DNA of 19,661 nt from Bacillota bacterium (GCA_024650095.1 JANKMV010000005.1:1-19661); one strand, 5' to 3'. Positions 8,062 through 16,492 are shown, counted from the stretch's first letter. The notes: generated by a model not told the origin, from the letters alone. Made by a program: numbers and translations.

Positions 8062-9873
8062 TCATTCCCTCCGGAAGTTTTTCGCCACCGACTGTTCTGT
8101 CAAAACCATCAGTGTGGGGCGTCCATGTGGGCATGTATGCGGTTCAGTCGTCGCCACAAGATTATTGAGTAACGTCAACATTTCGCTTTTATCTAAACTG
8201 TGATTTGCTTTGACGGCCGCTTTACACGCCATCATTTGCATCGCCTTTTCGAAGAGGGTAATGTTGCCCTCTTCAAGGTTACGTTGTGTTAACAGCTCCA
8301 TTAATTCTTCTTGGTGCAAGCCATCTTTGATAAATAATGGAACTGAGCGCAGGATAAAGGTATTATTACCAAATGTTTCAAAATTTAATCCTAGATCCGC
8401 AAAAAAAGGTAGCGATTCGGCAAGCGCTGCCGCTGATTGAACATCTAAGATAAACGTCTGCGGTATGATTTCTTGCACGGGTAAACTGCCGCTGGATAGA
8501 TCCTTTTTAATGACGTCATAAAGGATGCGCTCGTGGGCTGCATGCTGGTCAATGATATAGAGATCTCCGCCTTCAGATTGCGCGAGAATATATGTAGCTT
8601 GGTACTGACCGAGGGGTCGTAAATTGGGAAAAGAGCGAGGCGTCGTACTCGGTGCATTTTCGTGTGCGATGGTCGGTGCGTTTGTCCCCCCGAGTACGGT
8701 AGAGCTGTGCGACCATGGTGCTTGGGCATCGTCTGGCCGTTGTTTGCGCTGATACAAATCCACAGGTACGGAAGCGGAGTGACTGTCTTGGTTAGTAAAG
8801 CCTTGCGGTAGATCATAGAAAGATTGATGGGCTGCTGTTTCACGCGTTGTTTGTGAAAATGGTGTCTGCATAGTGCCAATGAGTGAGGCTTTCTGTAAGG
8901 CGGACTTCACCCCGGTTACTAGTTGGCGATAGAGATCGCGCTCCTGTGAAAACCGAACTTCACGCTTAGCGGGATGCACATTGACATCAACTGCCATGGG
9001 GTCTAGTTGCAGCATTATGACCGCTGCCGGAAAGCGATTACGAGGTAAAAGTGTATGATAGGCAGTTTGCAGTGCGTCGGATAACATGGGGGATCGGATC
9101 GAGCGACGATTAACATAGAAAAATTGCAGATTGCGATTGGCTCGGCTTAGCGTCGGCTTTGCCACAAAGCCATGCAATGCAACTAGTGACCCTTCCCATA
9201 GCAGGGGAATCATTTGCCGCATATTTTGCCGACCTATGATCTGTGCTATGGTATCCTCAGCCTTACCCGTGCCGGGTGTTGTTACTTTTTTCTTGCCGTT
9301 AACGGTCAAAGTTATTGCGACTTCGGGCCAGGCTAGCGCTAAACGCTGGACAGTGTCGGTGACTTTGGCCGTTTCTGATGCCACACTTTTCATAAATTTT
9401 AAGCGGGCAGGCGTATTGTAAAATAAATCTTCTACTTTGACAACTGTACCCACCGGGCTACCGGCATCCTCTATGCTAATGGTTTTGCCACCATGAATAA
9501 TAATCTCTGTTCCAGTGGGGTCTTCGCTTTGCCGTGAGAGCAGGCGAAAACGACTAACAGAAGCAATGCTAGGTAATGCCTCACCGCGAAAGCCTAACGA
9601 ATGCACAGTGAATAGATCGGCTGCCGTTTGAATCTTACTGGTGGCATGTCGCTGCAAAGAAAGGGGTATATCGTCAGCAGCCATGCCACAACCATCATCC
9701 ACAACACGAATTAAATCCAATCCACCACCGTTTATGTGCACATCGATGTGGGTAGCACCCGCATCGAGTGCGTTTTCCACCAATTCCTTGACCACAGCTG
9801 CAGGCCGTTCCACCACTTCACCCGCCGCTATCTTATTTGCCGTTACTTCATCTAGTAAATGAATTTTACCCAT
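8062..9873 (-). CDS. mutL: DNA mismatch repair protein MutL with endonuclease domain
   Basis: MutL couples MutS mismatch recognition to strand incision. The 603 residues contain a GHKL ATPase N-terminus, with KELVENALDAGA (E30 as general base and N34 for Mg), DDGCGM (59-64) and GFRGEALPSIASV (94-106). A linker of about 90 residues (330-420) follows, then a C-terminal dimerisation/endonuclease domain. That domain has DQHAAHERILYD (442-453), ACKAAVKAN (549-557) and CPHGRPT (581-587), the signature of MutL proteins that nick DNA in species without MutH. The last position of the DQHA(X)2E(X)4E motif is D453 instead of E. ATG 9873 is preferred over ATG 9879 because AAGGGG lies seven bases upstream. 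It overlaps mutS by 8 nt. Confidence 0.96.
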   Translation of the reverse strand: MGKIHLLDEVTANKIAAGEVVERPAAVVKELVENALDAGATHIDVHINGGGLDLIRVVDDGCGMAADDIPLSLQRHATSKIQTAADLFTVHSLGFRGEALPSIASVSRFRLLSRQSEDPTGTEIIIHGGKTISIEDAGSPVGTVVKVEDLFYNTPARLKFMKSVASETAKVTDTVQRLALAWPEVAITLTVNGKKKVTTPGTGKAEDTIAQIIGRQNMRQMIPLLWEGSLVALHGFVAKPTLSRANRNLQFFYVNRRSIRSPMLSDALQTAYHTLLPRNRFPAAVIMLQLDPMAVDVNVHPAKREVRFSQERDLYRQLVTGVKSALQKASLIGTMQTPFSQTTRETAAHQSFYDLPQGFTNQDSHSASVPVDLYQRKQRPDDAQAPWSHSSTVLGGTNAPTIAHENAPSTTPRSFPNLRPLGQYQATYILAQSEGGDLYIIDQHAAHERILYDVIKKDLSSGSLPVQEIIPQTFILDVQSAAALAESLPFFADLGLNFETFGNNTFILRSVPLFIKDGLHQEELMELLTQRNLEEGNITLFEKAMQMMACKAAVKANHSLDKSEMLTLLNNLVATTEPHTCPHGRPTLMVLTEQSVAKNFRRE

Positions 9874-12469
9874 GGCCATTCCCCTTTTTTATCGCTTGCT
9901 GCAATGTATATAGTAATTGCAGCGCTTCAATTGGACTGGTGGTCATCAGATCGGTGGTATCGATGAGCTCGAGCGCCTTACCCAACGCAGGGTCTGGCGC
10001 AAATAAGTTCATTTGCTTCGCTTCCACAGTGGCGGCCACTTCACGCACAGCGCCACCCGGCACCTCTAATGTATGGAGAATCTCCCTGGCCCGGGTCAGC
10101 ACCTTTTCTGGTAGCCCCGCCAGGCGTGCCACCTGAATGCCGTAGCTATGGTCCACAGTGCCTGCGACCACTTTGTGGAGAAAGACAATATCATCACCGC
10201 GTTCCTTGACGGTGGTGGCCATATTCTTGATGGCGGGAAAGGTTGCCGGCAAATCTGTAAGCTCATGATAGTGGGTGGCAAAGAGAGTGCGCGCCTTTAT
10301 TTTACGGCACAAATATTCCACCACCGCCCGTGCAATGCTAATACCGTCGAAGGTACTCGTACCTCTTCCCACTTCATCTAAAATAACGAGACTTCGCTCT
10401 GTGGCACGACTGAGAATGTTGGCAACTTCGCTCATTTCCACCATAAAGGTACTTTGTCCACCCACTAAATCGTCGGCTGCACCGATACGTGTAAAGATGC
10501 GATCCACAATGCCTATGGTGGCCTGGCGAGCGGGGACAAAACTGCCAATTTGCGCCAGCAGGACAAGCAGTGCTGTTTGGCGCATATAGGTGGATTTACC
10601 GGCCATATTGGGACCCGTGATGAGTAACACTTGCTCTGTATCATGGTTGAGTCGTGTATCATTGGGTACGAACAATTGGTCTTGCATGACCCGCTCCACC
10701 ACAGGATGACGTCCATCGAGGATTTCGATCACGTCACCTTCATCCACCTGAGGGCGAACGTAGCGGTTCTCCCGAGCTGTTATCGCCAGCGCTGCATAGA
10801 CGTCCAACTCTGCTAAAGCGGTTGAAGCAGCTTGGATTTTGGCGGTCTGAGTAGCAACCTGTGCGCGAACCTCCAAGAACAAATCATATTCCAGCCCACA
10901 GATTTTATCCTCTGCACCCAGCACCGTATTTTCGTATTCTTTTAATTCCTGGGTAATATAGCGTTCAGCATTGGCTAGCGTTTGCTTACGTGTATAATCA
11001 TCAGGCACGAGATGAGTGTTAAGGCGGGTAACTTCAATGTAGTAGCCAAAGACTTTGTTGTAACCCACTTTGAGAGATTTAATTCCTGTTCGTGCCCGTT
11101 CACGCTGCTCCATGGCTAAAATATCACTACGACCATGCCGCGTGGCGTGACGTAATTTATCCAGTTCTGCATGGAAGCCGTCGCGCAGAAGGCCGCCTTC
11201 GCGGAGCGATAGGGGCGGGTCGTCTGCCAGTGCGGCAGCTAAATAACGGGTAAGGTCCCCCAACTCAGGCAGTCTGGCAGCGAGCCTTTGCATACAGACG
11301 CCACCTGCTTGCAGTGCTGCCTGGATCTCTGGCAGGATGGCGAGTGTGGAACGAAGGGCAACTAAATCACGTGCATGTGCATTGGCGCAATGCACGCGAC
11401 CTAAAAGCCGCTCTAAATCGTAAACTTGAGCTAACAGTTCCGTGAGCTGCTCTCCTAAGGCGAAATTGCCGACTAATTCTTCCACTGCATCTAAGCGGTG
11501 GTGGATAGCTATGACATCAAGCAAGGGCTGTTCTACCCAACGGCGCAATAAGCGCGCCCCTAAGGCCGTCCGCGTTTTATCTAACACCCAGAGGAGAGAG
11601 CCATATTTTCGCTCGTCGCGGATGGTGCGCACAAGTTCCAGGTTACGCCGCGTGGCGGCATCAAGGACCATAAACCCATCTGGATTATAAATTGCAGGCC
11701 TTTGCAAGTGGGTTAAACTATTTTTTTGTGTTGCGCTTAAGTACTTGATAATGGCACCCGCAGCTGGCAGAGCGTACGTTAGCTCGCCACAACCTAAACT
11801 ATCGAGGTTAGCCACCTCAAATTGGCTCTGCAACGCCTGCTGAGCGCTTTTTGTAGAGAAGTCCTTATCTGGACATGGGTTAAGGATTGCGCGCCCCCCT
11901 ATGGGCTGTAGCGCCTTGTGGAGGTCACTTTCATCTTTTGCACTTTCATTAACTAAAATCTCGGCCGGTTGTAAACGCGAAAGCTCTTCGCTAAGAAATT
12001 TACCAGCTTGACGACCTCGCGTTTGAGAAAGGGCAAACTCACCGGTGGATATATCCACCACGGCCAAACCAATGCCAGCCCGTCCCAAGTAGATAGATAC
12101 TAAATAATTATTGCTCTTTTCATCCAAGAGAAATGATTCCGTCACGGTACCCGGTGTAATTACTTGTACAATTTCTCGCTTGACTATGCCCTTGACCAGT
12201 TTTGGATCCTCTACCTGTTCACAAATGGCCACCTTATAGCCACGCTCGATCAAACGGCCTAAATAGCTGTTGAGAGCATGATAAGGAAAGCCTGCCAGGG
12301 GGACACCCTTTTCTCTTGAGGTTAAGGTGATTTCTAATTCTCGCGCACCAATTTTTGCATCTTCAAAGAACATCTCGTAAAAATCACCCACACGAAAGAG
12401 CAAGATTTTATCTTGATTCTTTTCTTTGATCTCATTAAATTGCTTCATCATCGGTGTTTGTTTTTTCAA
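9866..12469 (-). CDS. mutS: DNA mismatch repair protein MutS
   Basis: MutS recognises base mismatches and small loops. The 867-residue protein has the mismatch-binding motif GDFYE (F30, E32), connector, lever and clamp domains, then the ABC-type ATPase. Walker A is GPNMAGKST (619-627) and Walker B with signature is VILDEVGRGTST (695-706). FATHYHELTDL follows downstream. The start is a TTG at 12469 supported by GGGGAGG seven bases upstream and by the typical N-terminus KQTPMMKQF. The next ATG codons (12451, 12448) lack such a site. It overlaps the end of miaB by 35 nt and mutL by 8 nt, consistent with one translationally coupled operon. Confidence 0.97.
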   Translation of the reverse strand: MKKQTPMMKQFNEIKEKNQDKILLFRVGDFYEMFFEDAKIGARELEITLTSREKGVPLAGFPYHALNSYLGRLIERGYKVAICEQVEDPKLVKGIVKREIVQVITPGTVTESFLLDEKSNNYLVSIYLGRAGIGLAVVDISTGEFALSQTRGRQAGKFLSEELSRLQPAEILVNESAKDESDLHKALQPIGGRAILNPCPDKDFSTKSAQQALQSQFEVANLDSLGCGELTYALPAAGAIIKYLSATQKNSLTHLQRPAIYNPDGFMVLDAATRRNLELVRTIRDERKYGSLLWVLDKTRTALGARLLRRWVEQPLLDVIAIHHRLDAVEELVGNFALGEQLTELLAQVYDLERLLGRVHCANAHARDLVALRSTLAILPEIQAALQAGGVCMQRLAARLPELGDLTRYLAAALADDPPLSLREGGLLRDGFHAELDKLRHATRHGRSDILAMEQRERARTGIKSLKVGYNKVFGYYIEVTRLNTHLVPDDYTRKQTLANAERYITQELKEYENTVLGAEDKICGLEYDLFLEVRAQVATQTAKIQAASTALAELDVYAALAITARENRYVRPQVDEGDVIEILDGRHPVVERVMQDQLFVPNDTRLNHDTEQVLLITGPNMAGKSTYMRQTALLVLLAQIGSFVPARQATIGIVDRIFTRIGAADDLVGGQSTFMVEMSEVANILSRATERSLVILDEVGRGTSTFDGISIARAVVEYLCRKIKARTLFATHYHELTDLPATFPAIKNMATTVKERGDDIVFLHKVVAGTVDHSYGIQVARLAGLPEKVLTRAREILHTLEVPGGAVREVAATVEAKQMNLFAPDPALGKALELIDTTDLMTTSPIEALQLLYTLQQAIKKGNGHG

Positions 12470-13790
12470 GGTTGGTCCTCCCCAACAAGCTCCAAGTTCT
12501 AGCCTCTGTAATTTCCACCATCACCAGTGTACCAGTGGCAATATTCTCCCCTGTAAAATTAACAGTCTTACTGCCCCGTGTTCGTCCAGTTAAAACCGTA
12601 GCGTCTGTTTTGCTAGGACCCTCCACCAGTACTTCTAGCGTTTGTCCCACCAGCGCTTTGTTATGGCGCAAACTGTGTTTATTTTGTAAGGTATGTAGTC
12701 TTTGAAACCGCTCTTTCTTTATTTCACCGACCACCTGATTGGGCATCTTGGCAGCGGGTGTTCCTGAACGCTGTGAATATAGAAAAGTGAAAGCCGCATC
12801 ATAGCTGACGCTGTCCACCAGAGCCAATGTATCGGCGAAATCGTCTTCTGTTTCCCCAGGAAAGCCCACGATTATATCTGTTGTGAGGGCACAGTGAGGA
12901 AGATAACGGCGGAGCATCTCCACTAGATCTACGTAATGCTCACGCGTATAGCCACGGTTCATACTATTTAAAATGCGATTACTACCAGCTTGTACCGGTA
13001 GATGCAGATGTTCACAAATATTCTTCCCCTTCGCCATGGTAAACGCCAATTTCTCTGTTAAATCACGTGGATGCGAAGTCATAAAGCGAATGCGTTTAAC
13101 CCCCGTCTCCTGATCCACGCGCGCTAATAAATCGGCAAAGTCCACAGTTTCCTCCAGATCTTTACCGTAGGAGTTAACGTTCTGGCCCAAGAGAGTGACT
13201 TCTATATACCCACGTTGCGCAAGCTCGCTCGCTTCACGTAGAATATCCGCAGGCTTTCGGCTGCGTTCCCGTCCCCTTACATAAGGAACGATACAATAGG
13301 AACAGAAATTATTGCAGCCATATGTAATATTAACCCACGCTTTCACACCATCTGTGCGCGTCACGGGTAAGCCTTCGACCACCTCACCGGCCTCCGACCA
13401 TAAATCCAGCACGGGCTCTTTACTTTGCGCTGCTTTTTGCAAAAGCTCTGGGAAAGCCGCTAGATTGTGAGTGCCAAATAGTAAATCTACAAAGGGGTAG
13501 GTTTTTTTTATCTGGGTAGCGACGGCCTCTTGTTGCACCATACAACCGCAGATGGCAATCATCATTTCAGGCCGCTTTTTTTTCAACGGGCCCAAACGCC
13601 CAATACGCCCAAATACCTTAGCTTCCGCCTTTTCTCGCACCGCACACGTATTCATAATCACAAGATCCGCAACGGTCACATCATCAATCTCTTCATAGCC
13701 CAATTCATCCAAAAAGCCACGGATCGTCTCCGCATCCCGTTCATTCATCTGACAGCCAAAGACCGTCATCGTGTACTTTTTCGTCTGCAT
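12435..13790 (-). CDS. miaB: tRNA-2-methylthio-N6-dimethylallyladenosine synthase
   Basis: This radical-SAM methylthiotransferase adds the 2-methylthio group to i6A37 of tRNA, the step after MiaA. In the 451-residue form, the N-terminal domain has the three [4Fe-4S] cysteines C13 (FGCQMNERD), C49 (NTCAVRE) and C83 (CGCMVQ). The radical-SAM cluster motif CNNFCSYC spans 159-166, and a TRAM domain lies at the C-terminus. The frame also offers a GTG at 13799, but AAGGAG sits eight bases before ATG 13790 and overlaps the GTG, so ATG is chosen. It heads the miaB-mutS-mutL-miaA-hfq run behind a good promoter. Confidence 0.96.
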   Translation of the reverse strand: MQTKKYTMTVFGCQMNERDAETIRGFLDELGYEEIDDVTVADLVIMNTCAVREKAEAKVFGRIGRLGPLKKKRPEMMIAICGCMVQQEAVATQIKKTYPFVDLLFGTHNLAAFPELLQKAAQSKEPVLDLWSEAGEVVEGLPVTRTDGVKAWVNITYGCNNFCSYCIVPYVRGRERSRKPADILREASELAQRGYIEVTLLGQNVNSYGKDLEETVDFADLLARVDQETGVKRIRFMTSHPRDLTEKLAFTMAKGKNICEHLHLPVQAGSNRILNSMNRGYTREHYVDLVEMLRRYLPHCALTTDIIVGFPGETEDDFADTLALVDSVSYDAAFTFLYSQRSGTPAAKMPNQVVGEIKKERFQRLHTLQNKHSLRHNKALVGQTLEVLVEGPSKTDATVLTGRTRGSKTVNFTGENIATGTLVMVEITEARTWSLLGRTNLEKTNTDDEAI

Positions 13791-13847
13791 CAAATCCACT
13801 CCTTGCGACTCGAGACCACTTTTGTCGCATTGTCGCGTATTAATCCG

Positions 13848-13877
13848 ATTATAGCATAAATAATGCGGAGATGAAAA
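13848..13877 (-). promoter_or_regulatory. Promoter of the miaB-mutSL-miaA-hfq operon
   Basis: The minus strand has an extended -10 TGCTATAAT (TATAAT at 13848-13853) and a -35-like TTTTCA (13872-13877, 4 of 6 matches) at 18 bp. The -35 touches the foot of the terminator of the upstream spore-protein gene. A start near 13841 gives a leader of about 50 nt. Confidence 0.75.
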
Positions 13878-13900
13878 TAAAGAGCCCGTAGGCTCTTTTG
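13876..13900. terminator. Bidirectional-looking terminator between the spore protein gene and miaB
   Basis: AAAGAGCC and GGCTCTTT (13879-13886 and 13891-13898) form a perfect 8-bp stem with a CGTA tetraloop. The flanks are A-rich and T-rich. It follows the minus-strand SASP gene by 13 nt, and it would insulate miaB. Confidence 0.8.
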
Positions 13901-13912
13901 CTTTTAATGCAA

Positions 13913-14083
13913 CTAATTTTCTTTTAACTCTTGAAAGGGGACGTTCATCGTATGGCAGGTCCCCATCACAGTTACATTAGCGGTGGTACTTTCAATACCC
14001 TCAATCCAAACCGCTTTACCCTGGTGAAAAACTGCAATTTTGTCGGGAGAGTTTATAATTTCTTGCGCTCGTTGTTTTTCCAA
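13913..14083 (-). CDS. sspH: H-type small acid-soluble spore protein
   Basis: This is a small (56-residue) protein of the SspH/H-type SASP family, minor components of the spore core. The family pattern is visible: RAQEIINSPDKI near the N-terminus, then QGKAVWIEGI, and the closing VPFQELKEN, matching the RAKEI.ESP...G.PVWI......V.EL pattern of known members. The frame opens at ATG 14119, but that codon has no good ribosome binding site and adds 12 atypical residues containing the CTACATGTAG repeat. The TTG at 14083 has AGAGGAG upstream with eight bases between AGGAG and the codon, and gives the usual family length and start. The gene is monocistronic-looking with its own terminator, and it is the best evidence here for a spore-former. 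Confidence 0.85.
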   Translation of the reverse strand: MEKQRAQEIINSPDKIAVFHQGKAVWIEGIESTTANVTVMGTCHTMNVPFQELKEN

Positions 14084-14096
14084 ACCATCCACTCCT

Positions 14097-14130
14097 CTAC
14101 ATGTAGTGTATTGAATCATCCTACATGTAG
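14097..14130. repeat. Two copies of a 10-bp palindrome upstream of the spore protein gene
   Basis: CTACATGTAG occurs at 14097-14106 and 14121-14130, 24 bp apart centre to centre. In each case it continues with a similar flank (tgta / tata). Each copy is itself a perfect palindrome, and the two can pair to a 10-bp hairpin with a 14-nt loop just before the ribosome binding site of the SASP gene. It may be an operator pair or a leader hairpin. No known regulator is assigned. Confidence 0.7.
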
Positions 14131-14206
14131 TATACCCATCCGGTCAGGCGCGAATCGTCATTACGTTTTGACTCCTCTTTGATGATATCGACAACGTCGC
14201 TCGATT

Positions 14207-15364
14207 TTATCTCTCCGCTACAATTTCTCGGATACCAGCAAGGATATCCTCAATATCTGCCAGCGTATTTTGCTGTCCGAAGGAGAAGCGTAGCGTGCCG
14301 GTGGGGAAGCTACCAATGGTTTTATGGGCCAGAGGCGCACAGTGTAAGCCGGAGCGGGTCATAATGCCATGGGTTTGCTCTAGCATAAAGCTTAAATCCC
14401 CATTATCGACGCCGTCCATGTTAAGGGAGATGGTGGCCGTGGTGGTGGACGCTTCCTTTGTGCCATACACAATAATGGTGGGGATGGCAGCTAGACCTGT
14501 GAGGAAGGCCTGGGTGAGTTTTGTTTTCTGTTCTTTTATGGCAGGCAAACCCTGCTGTTGTAATACTCGTACACCTGCTGCCAAACCGGCAATACCGGGC
14601 ACATTGGGCGTGCCACTTTCGAATTTATCGGGTAAAAATTCAGGTTGATGTACATCCTCCGAGCGACTGCCTGTACCCCCTTCAATAAGGGGTTGCGTTA
14701 AATCAACTGCCCTTTGGCTTAAACAGAGTCCACCGATTCCGGGCGGGCCTAACAAGCCTTTATGTCCTGTGAAGGCGAGATAATCACAATGCAAGTCGGC
14801 AAAATCCACAGCGTCTGAACCTGCTGTTTGCGCCACATCGACGCAATACAAGGTATCACTATGGGCAAGAATGTCGCCCACTTCATACACCGGAAGTAGG
14901 GTTCCTGTCACATTAGACGCATGGGTCAGGATTACAAGTCGAGTATTGCTCCGTAGCGCCTTTTGTACCTGTAGTGGGTCCAATGTTCCGTCTGAGTGAC
15001 ACTGAAGCGTTTCCACGTGGATCTTACGTTCAGTGGCAAGACGCGTTAGTGGTCGGATCACAGCATTATGTTCCATGGAGGAAATTAATACATGGTCTCC
15101 CGCTGCCAACAGTCCTTTTGTGACTAAATTAAGGGAATATGTAACGCTGGGTGTAAAGACAATTTGCTCTGGTTGTGGCACGTGAAAAAAATCTGCCAGC
15201 AGACAACGTGTATCGTAGACCATACGTGCAGCATCTAGTGCACGACGATAACCGCCACGACCGGGACTGCAACCAATATCCCGCAGATACCCTAGCATCG
15301 CCTCGGCGACTTGCGCTGGGCGAGGATAGGTGGTGGCGGCGTGATCGGCGTATATTTCTTTCAT
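14207..15364 (-). CDS. Class V aminotransferase-fold cysteine desulfurase, selenium-associated type
   Basis: This PLP enzyme would remove sulfur from cysteine (or selenium from selenocysteine) and pass it as a persulfide or perselenide. The 385 residues open with YADHAATTYPRP, the signature of the class V subgroup often found beside selenium-utilisation genes. EHN (98-100) stacks on PLP, DVAQ (176-179) contacts the ring, and K202 in FTGHKGLLGPPG is the Schiff-base lysine. C342 in RSGLHCAP sits on the catalytic loop. RBS AGAGGAG precedes the ATG at 15364, which overlaps the LysR stop codon as ATGA, so the two are co-translated. The neighbouring YedE, TusA-like and DUF3343 genes suggest it feeds sulfur or selenium to those carriers. 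IscS/NifS housekeeping function is less likely because no IscU is adjacent. Confidence 0.88.
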   Translation of the reverse strand: MKEIYADHAATTYPRPAQVAEAMLGYLRDIGCSPGRGGYRRALDAARMVYDTRCLLADFFHVPQPEQIVFTPSVTYSLNLVTKGLLAAGDHVLISSMEHNAVIRPLTRLATERKIHVETLQCHSDGTLDPLQVQKALRSNTRLVILTHASNVTGTLLPVYEVGDILAHSDTLYCVDVAQTAGSDAVDFADLHCDYLAFTGHKGLLGPPGIGGLCLSQRAVDLTQPLIEGGTGSRSEDVHQPEFLPDKFESGTPNVPGIAGLAAGVRVLQQQGLPAIKEQKTKLTQAFLTGLAAIPTIIVYGTKEASTTTATISLNMDGVDNGDLSFMLEQTHGIMTRSGLHCAPLAHKTIGSFPTGTLRFSFGQQNTLADIEDILAGIREIVAER

Positions 15365-16275
15365 GATAAGTCTCCTCTGGGAAAGAATGTACGAATAAAG
15401 GTGGTGAAAGCTCTAGTCGCCGGGGATTGAATACGTTTAGCATGGGTGACAAGGAAAAAATTACGTTTTAAATCTAAACCAGTAACAGAGCGTGCTGCCA
15501 ACAAACCAAACTGAACATAATCTTCCACAACATAACGGGAAATAACAGTGAGTCCGAGCCCGCGACGTACGGCCTGCTTAATGGTTTCTTGATTATCGAA
15601 GACTTGCATTTGGAAGGCAGCTAGATCCGTGCCTGTACCTTGCAGCGCTTGTTCAAATAAAGAGCGTGTACCCGAACCTTCTTCTCGCATCAGCAAGGGA
15701 TGCATTATCATGTCCTCTACCGTGACACAACCTTTTGCCACTAGGTCAGCAAAGGCTGGCAGTTGTGGAATAGCCACAACCAATTCGTCTTCCACAAGAG
15801 GCTCATACATAAGCTGAGGAAGTTTGATCTTCTCTCCTACGATACCCACTGCGTAGTGGTAACGAAATACATCCTCACACGCGGTGGCGGAGTTTTCCTG
15901 GCGGATATTTATTTTAATGGTCGGGTACAGTTGTTGAAACGCAACTACAGCGCCAGGAAGTAAATACTGACAAGGTACGGAGCTGGCCGCGATGGTAATG
16001 GATTCTTCTGGCATGGTGTCAGCACAACTCAATTCAGTCAAGACCGTCGTGCGCATGTCCAACATATCTCTGGCATAACGGTAAAGAGTTTCTCCCGCGG
16101 GCGTTAATAATAATTCACTTTTACCTCGATCAAAAAGAGGCATACATATTTCGGTCTCTAAACTTTTAACATGGGCACTCACAGTAGGCTGACTTAAAAA
16201 AAGGTGTTGGGCAGCACGTGAAAATGAACGATGGGCTACAACCATCACAAAGGCTTCTAATTGATAAAACTCCAC
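15361..16275 (-). CDS. LysR-family transcriptional regulator, probably of the Se/S genes
   Basis: This 304-residue DNA-binding regulator has an N-terminal winged helix-turn-helix (about 1-60: FYQLEAFVMVV, SFSRAAQHLFLSQPTVSAHV, PLFDR) and a substrate-binding domain of periplasmic-protein fold (about 90-295). The sequence and surroundings fit the LysR group associated with selenium metabolism and the related CysL-like sulfur regulators. The effector cannot be read from sequence. The start is a GTG at 16275 behind a modest AAAGGG. It is divergent from the YedE operon, with 217 nt between the start codons, and coupled to the desulfurase gene downstream. A good LysR box in the shared region suggests control of the divergent operon and possibly of itself. 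Confidence 0.93.
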   Translation of the reverse strand: MEFYQLEAFVMVVAHRSFSRAAQHLFLSQPTVSAHVKSLETEICMPLFDRGKSELLLTPAGETLYRYARDMLDMRTTVLTELSCADTMPEESITIAASSVPCQYLLPGAVVAFQQLYPTIKINIRQENSATACEDVFRYHYAVGIVGEKIKLPQLMYEPLVEDELVVAIPQLPAFADLVAKGCVTVEDMIMHPLLMREEGSGTRSLFEQALQGTGTDLAAFQMQVFDNQETIKQAVRRGLGLTVISRYVVEDYVQFGLLAARSVTGLDLKRNFFLVTHAKRIQSPATRAFTTFIRTFFPRGDLS

Positions 16276-16366
16276 CGTATCACACCCTTTTGGTATATTG
16301 TTCGCAAACTGCGAGGGAAATTCCTGCCATATTCCTTTATACTTTGCATTTCCAGCGTATTTCGCT

Positions 16367-16381
16367 ATAGGTTTTATCTAT
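16367..16381. promoter_or_regulatory. LysR-type box (T-N11-A) upstream of yedE
   Basis: The interrupted palindrome ATAG-GTTTTAT-CTAT has perfect 4-bp arms and contains the T-N11-A core of LysR recognition sites. Its distance to the inferred yedE start and the adjacent divergent LysR gene make this the most likely recognition site. Binding itself is inferred. Confidence 0.55.
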
Positions 16382-16451
16382 CACGCCTACACCCGTATTG
16401 AAAATGCCTATTTGTTTGAGGGAATTAAAAAACATTATAATAACTGTGCTT

Positions 16452-16465
16452 GTTACTTTAGTAAC
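16452..16465. repeat. GTTAC-N4-GTAAC palindrome, copy 1 (5' end of the yedE operon)
   Basis: A perfect 5-bp inverted repeat GTTAC/GTAAC with a TTTA centre lies in the first bases of the predicted yedE transcript. An identical-arm copy lies at 18060-18073, right after the operon. It may be an operator or a small 5' hairpin. Confidence 0.6.
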
Positions 16466-16492
16466 GTTTATTTAAATTTAGGGGGGTATGAT

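Larger units (their letters stand above)
16276..16492. promoter_or_regulatory. Divergent regulatory region between the LysR gene and the yedE operon
   Basis: It carries a yedE promoter, TTGTTT (16412-16417) and TATAAT (16436-16441) with 18-bp spacing, with start near 16448. A LysR-type T-N11-A box, ATAG-N7-CTAT (16367-16381), is centred about 74 bp upstream of that start, close to the usual activator position. A palindrome TCGCA-AAC-TGCGA (16302-16314) lies close to the LysR start codon and could serve autoregulation. GTTAC-N4-GTAAC (16452-16465) lies just after the yedE start point. The LysR promoter itself is not clear. Confidence 0.65.

Noticed and set aside
8445..8879. A 144-residue minus-strand frame inside mutL
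   Set aside because: It is an alternative frame of the MutL linker and C-terminal domain with no homology signal.
13791..13799. GTG start of MiaB at 13799
   Set aside because: The GTG overlaps the AGGAG that is ideally spaced for the ATG at 13790.
16298..16492. An N-terminal extension of YedE from the ATG at 16298
   Set aside because: The 65 extra residues are cysteine- and tyrosine-rich, cover the promoter and LysR box, and have no good ribosome binding site, while ATG 16493 has AGGGGGG and starts the first helix.
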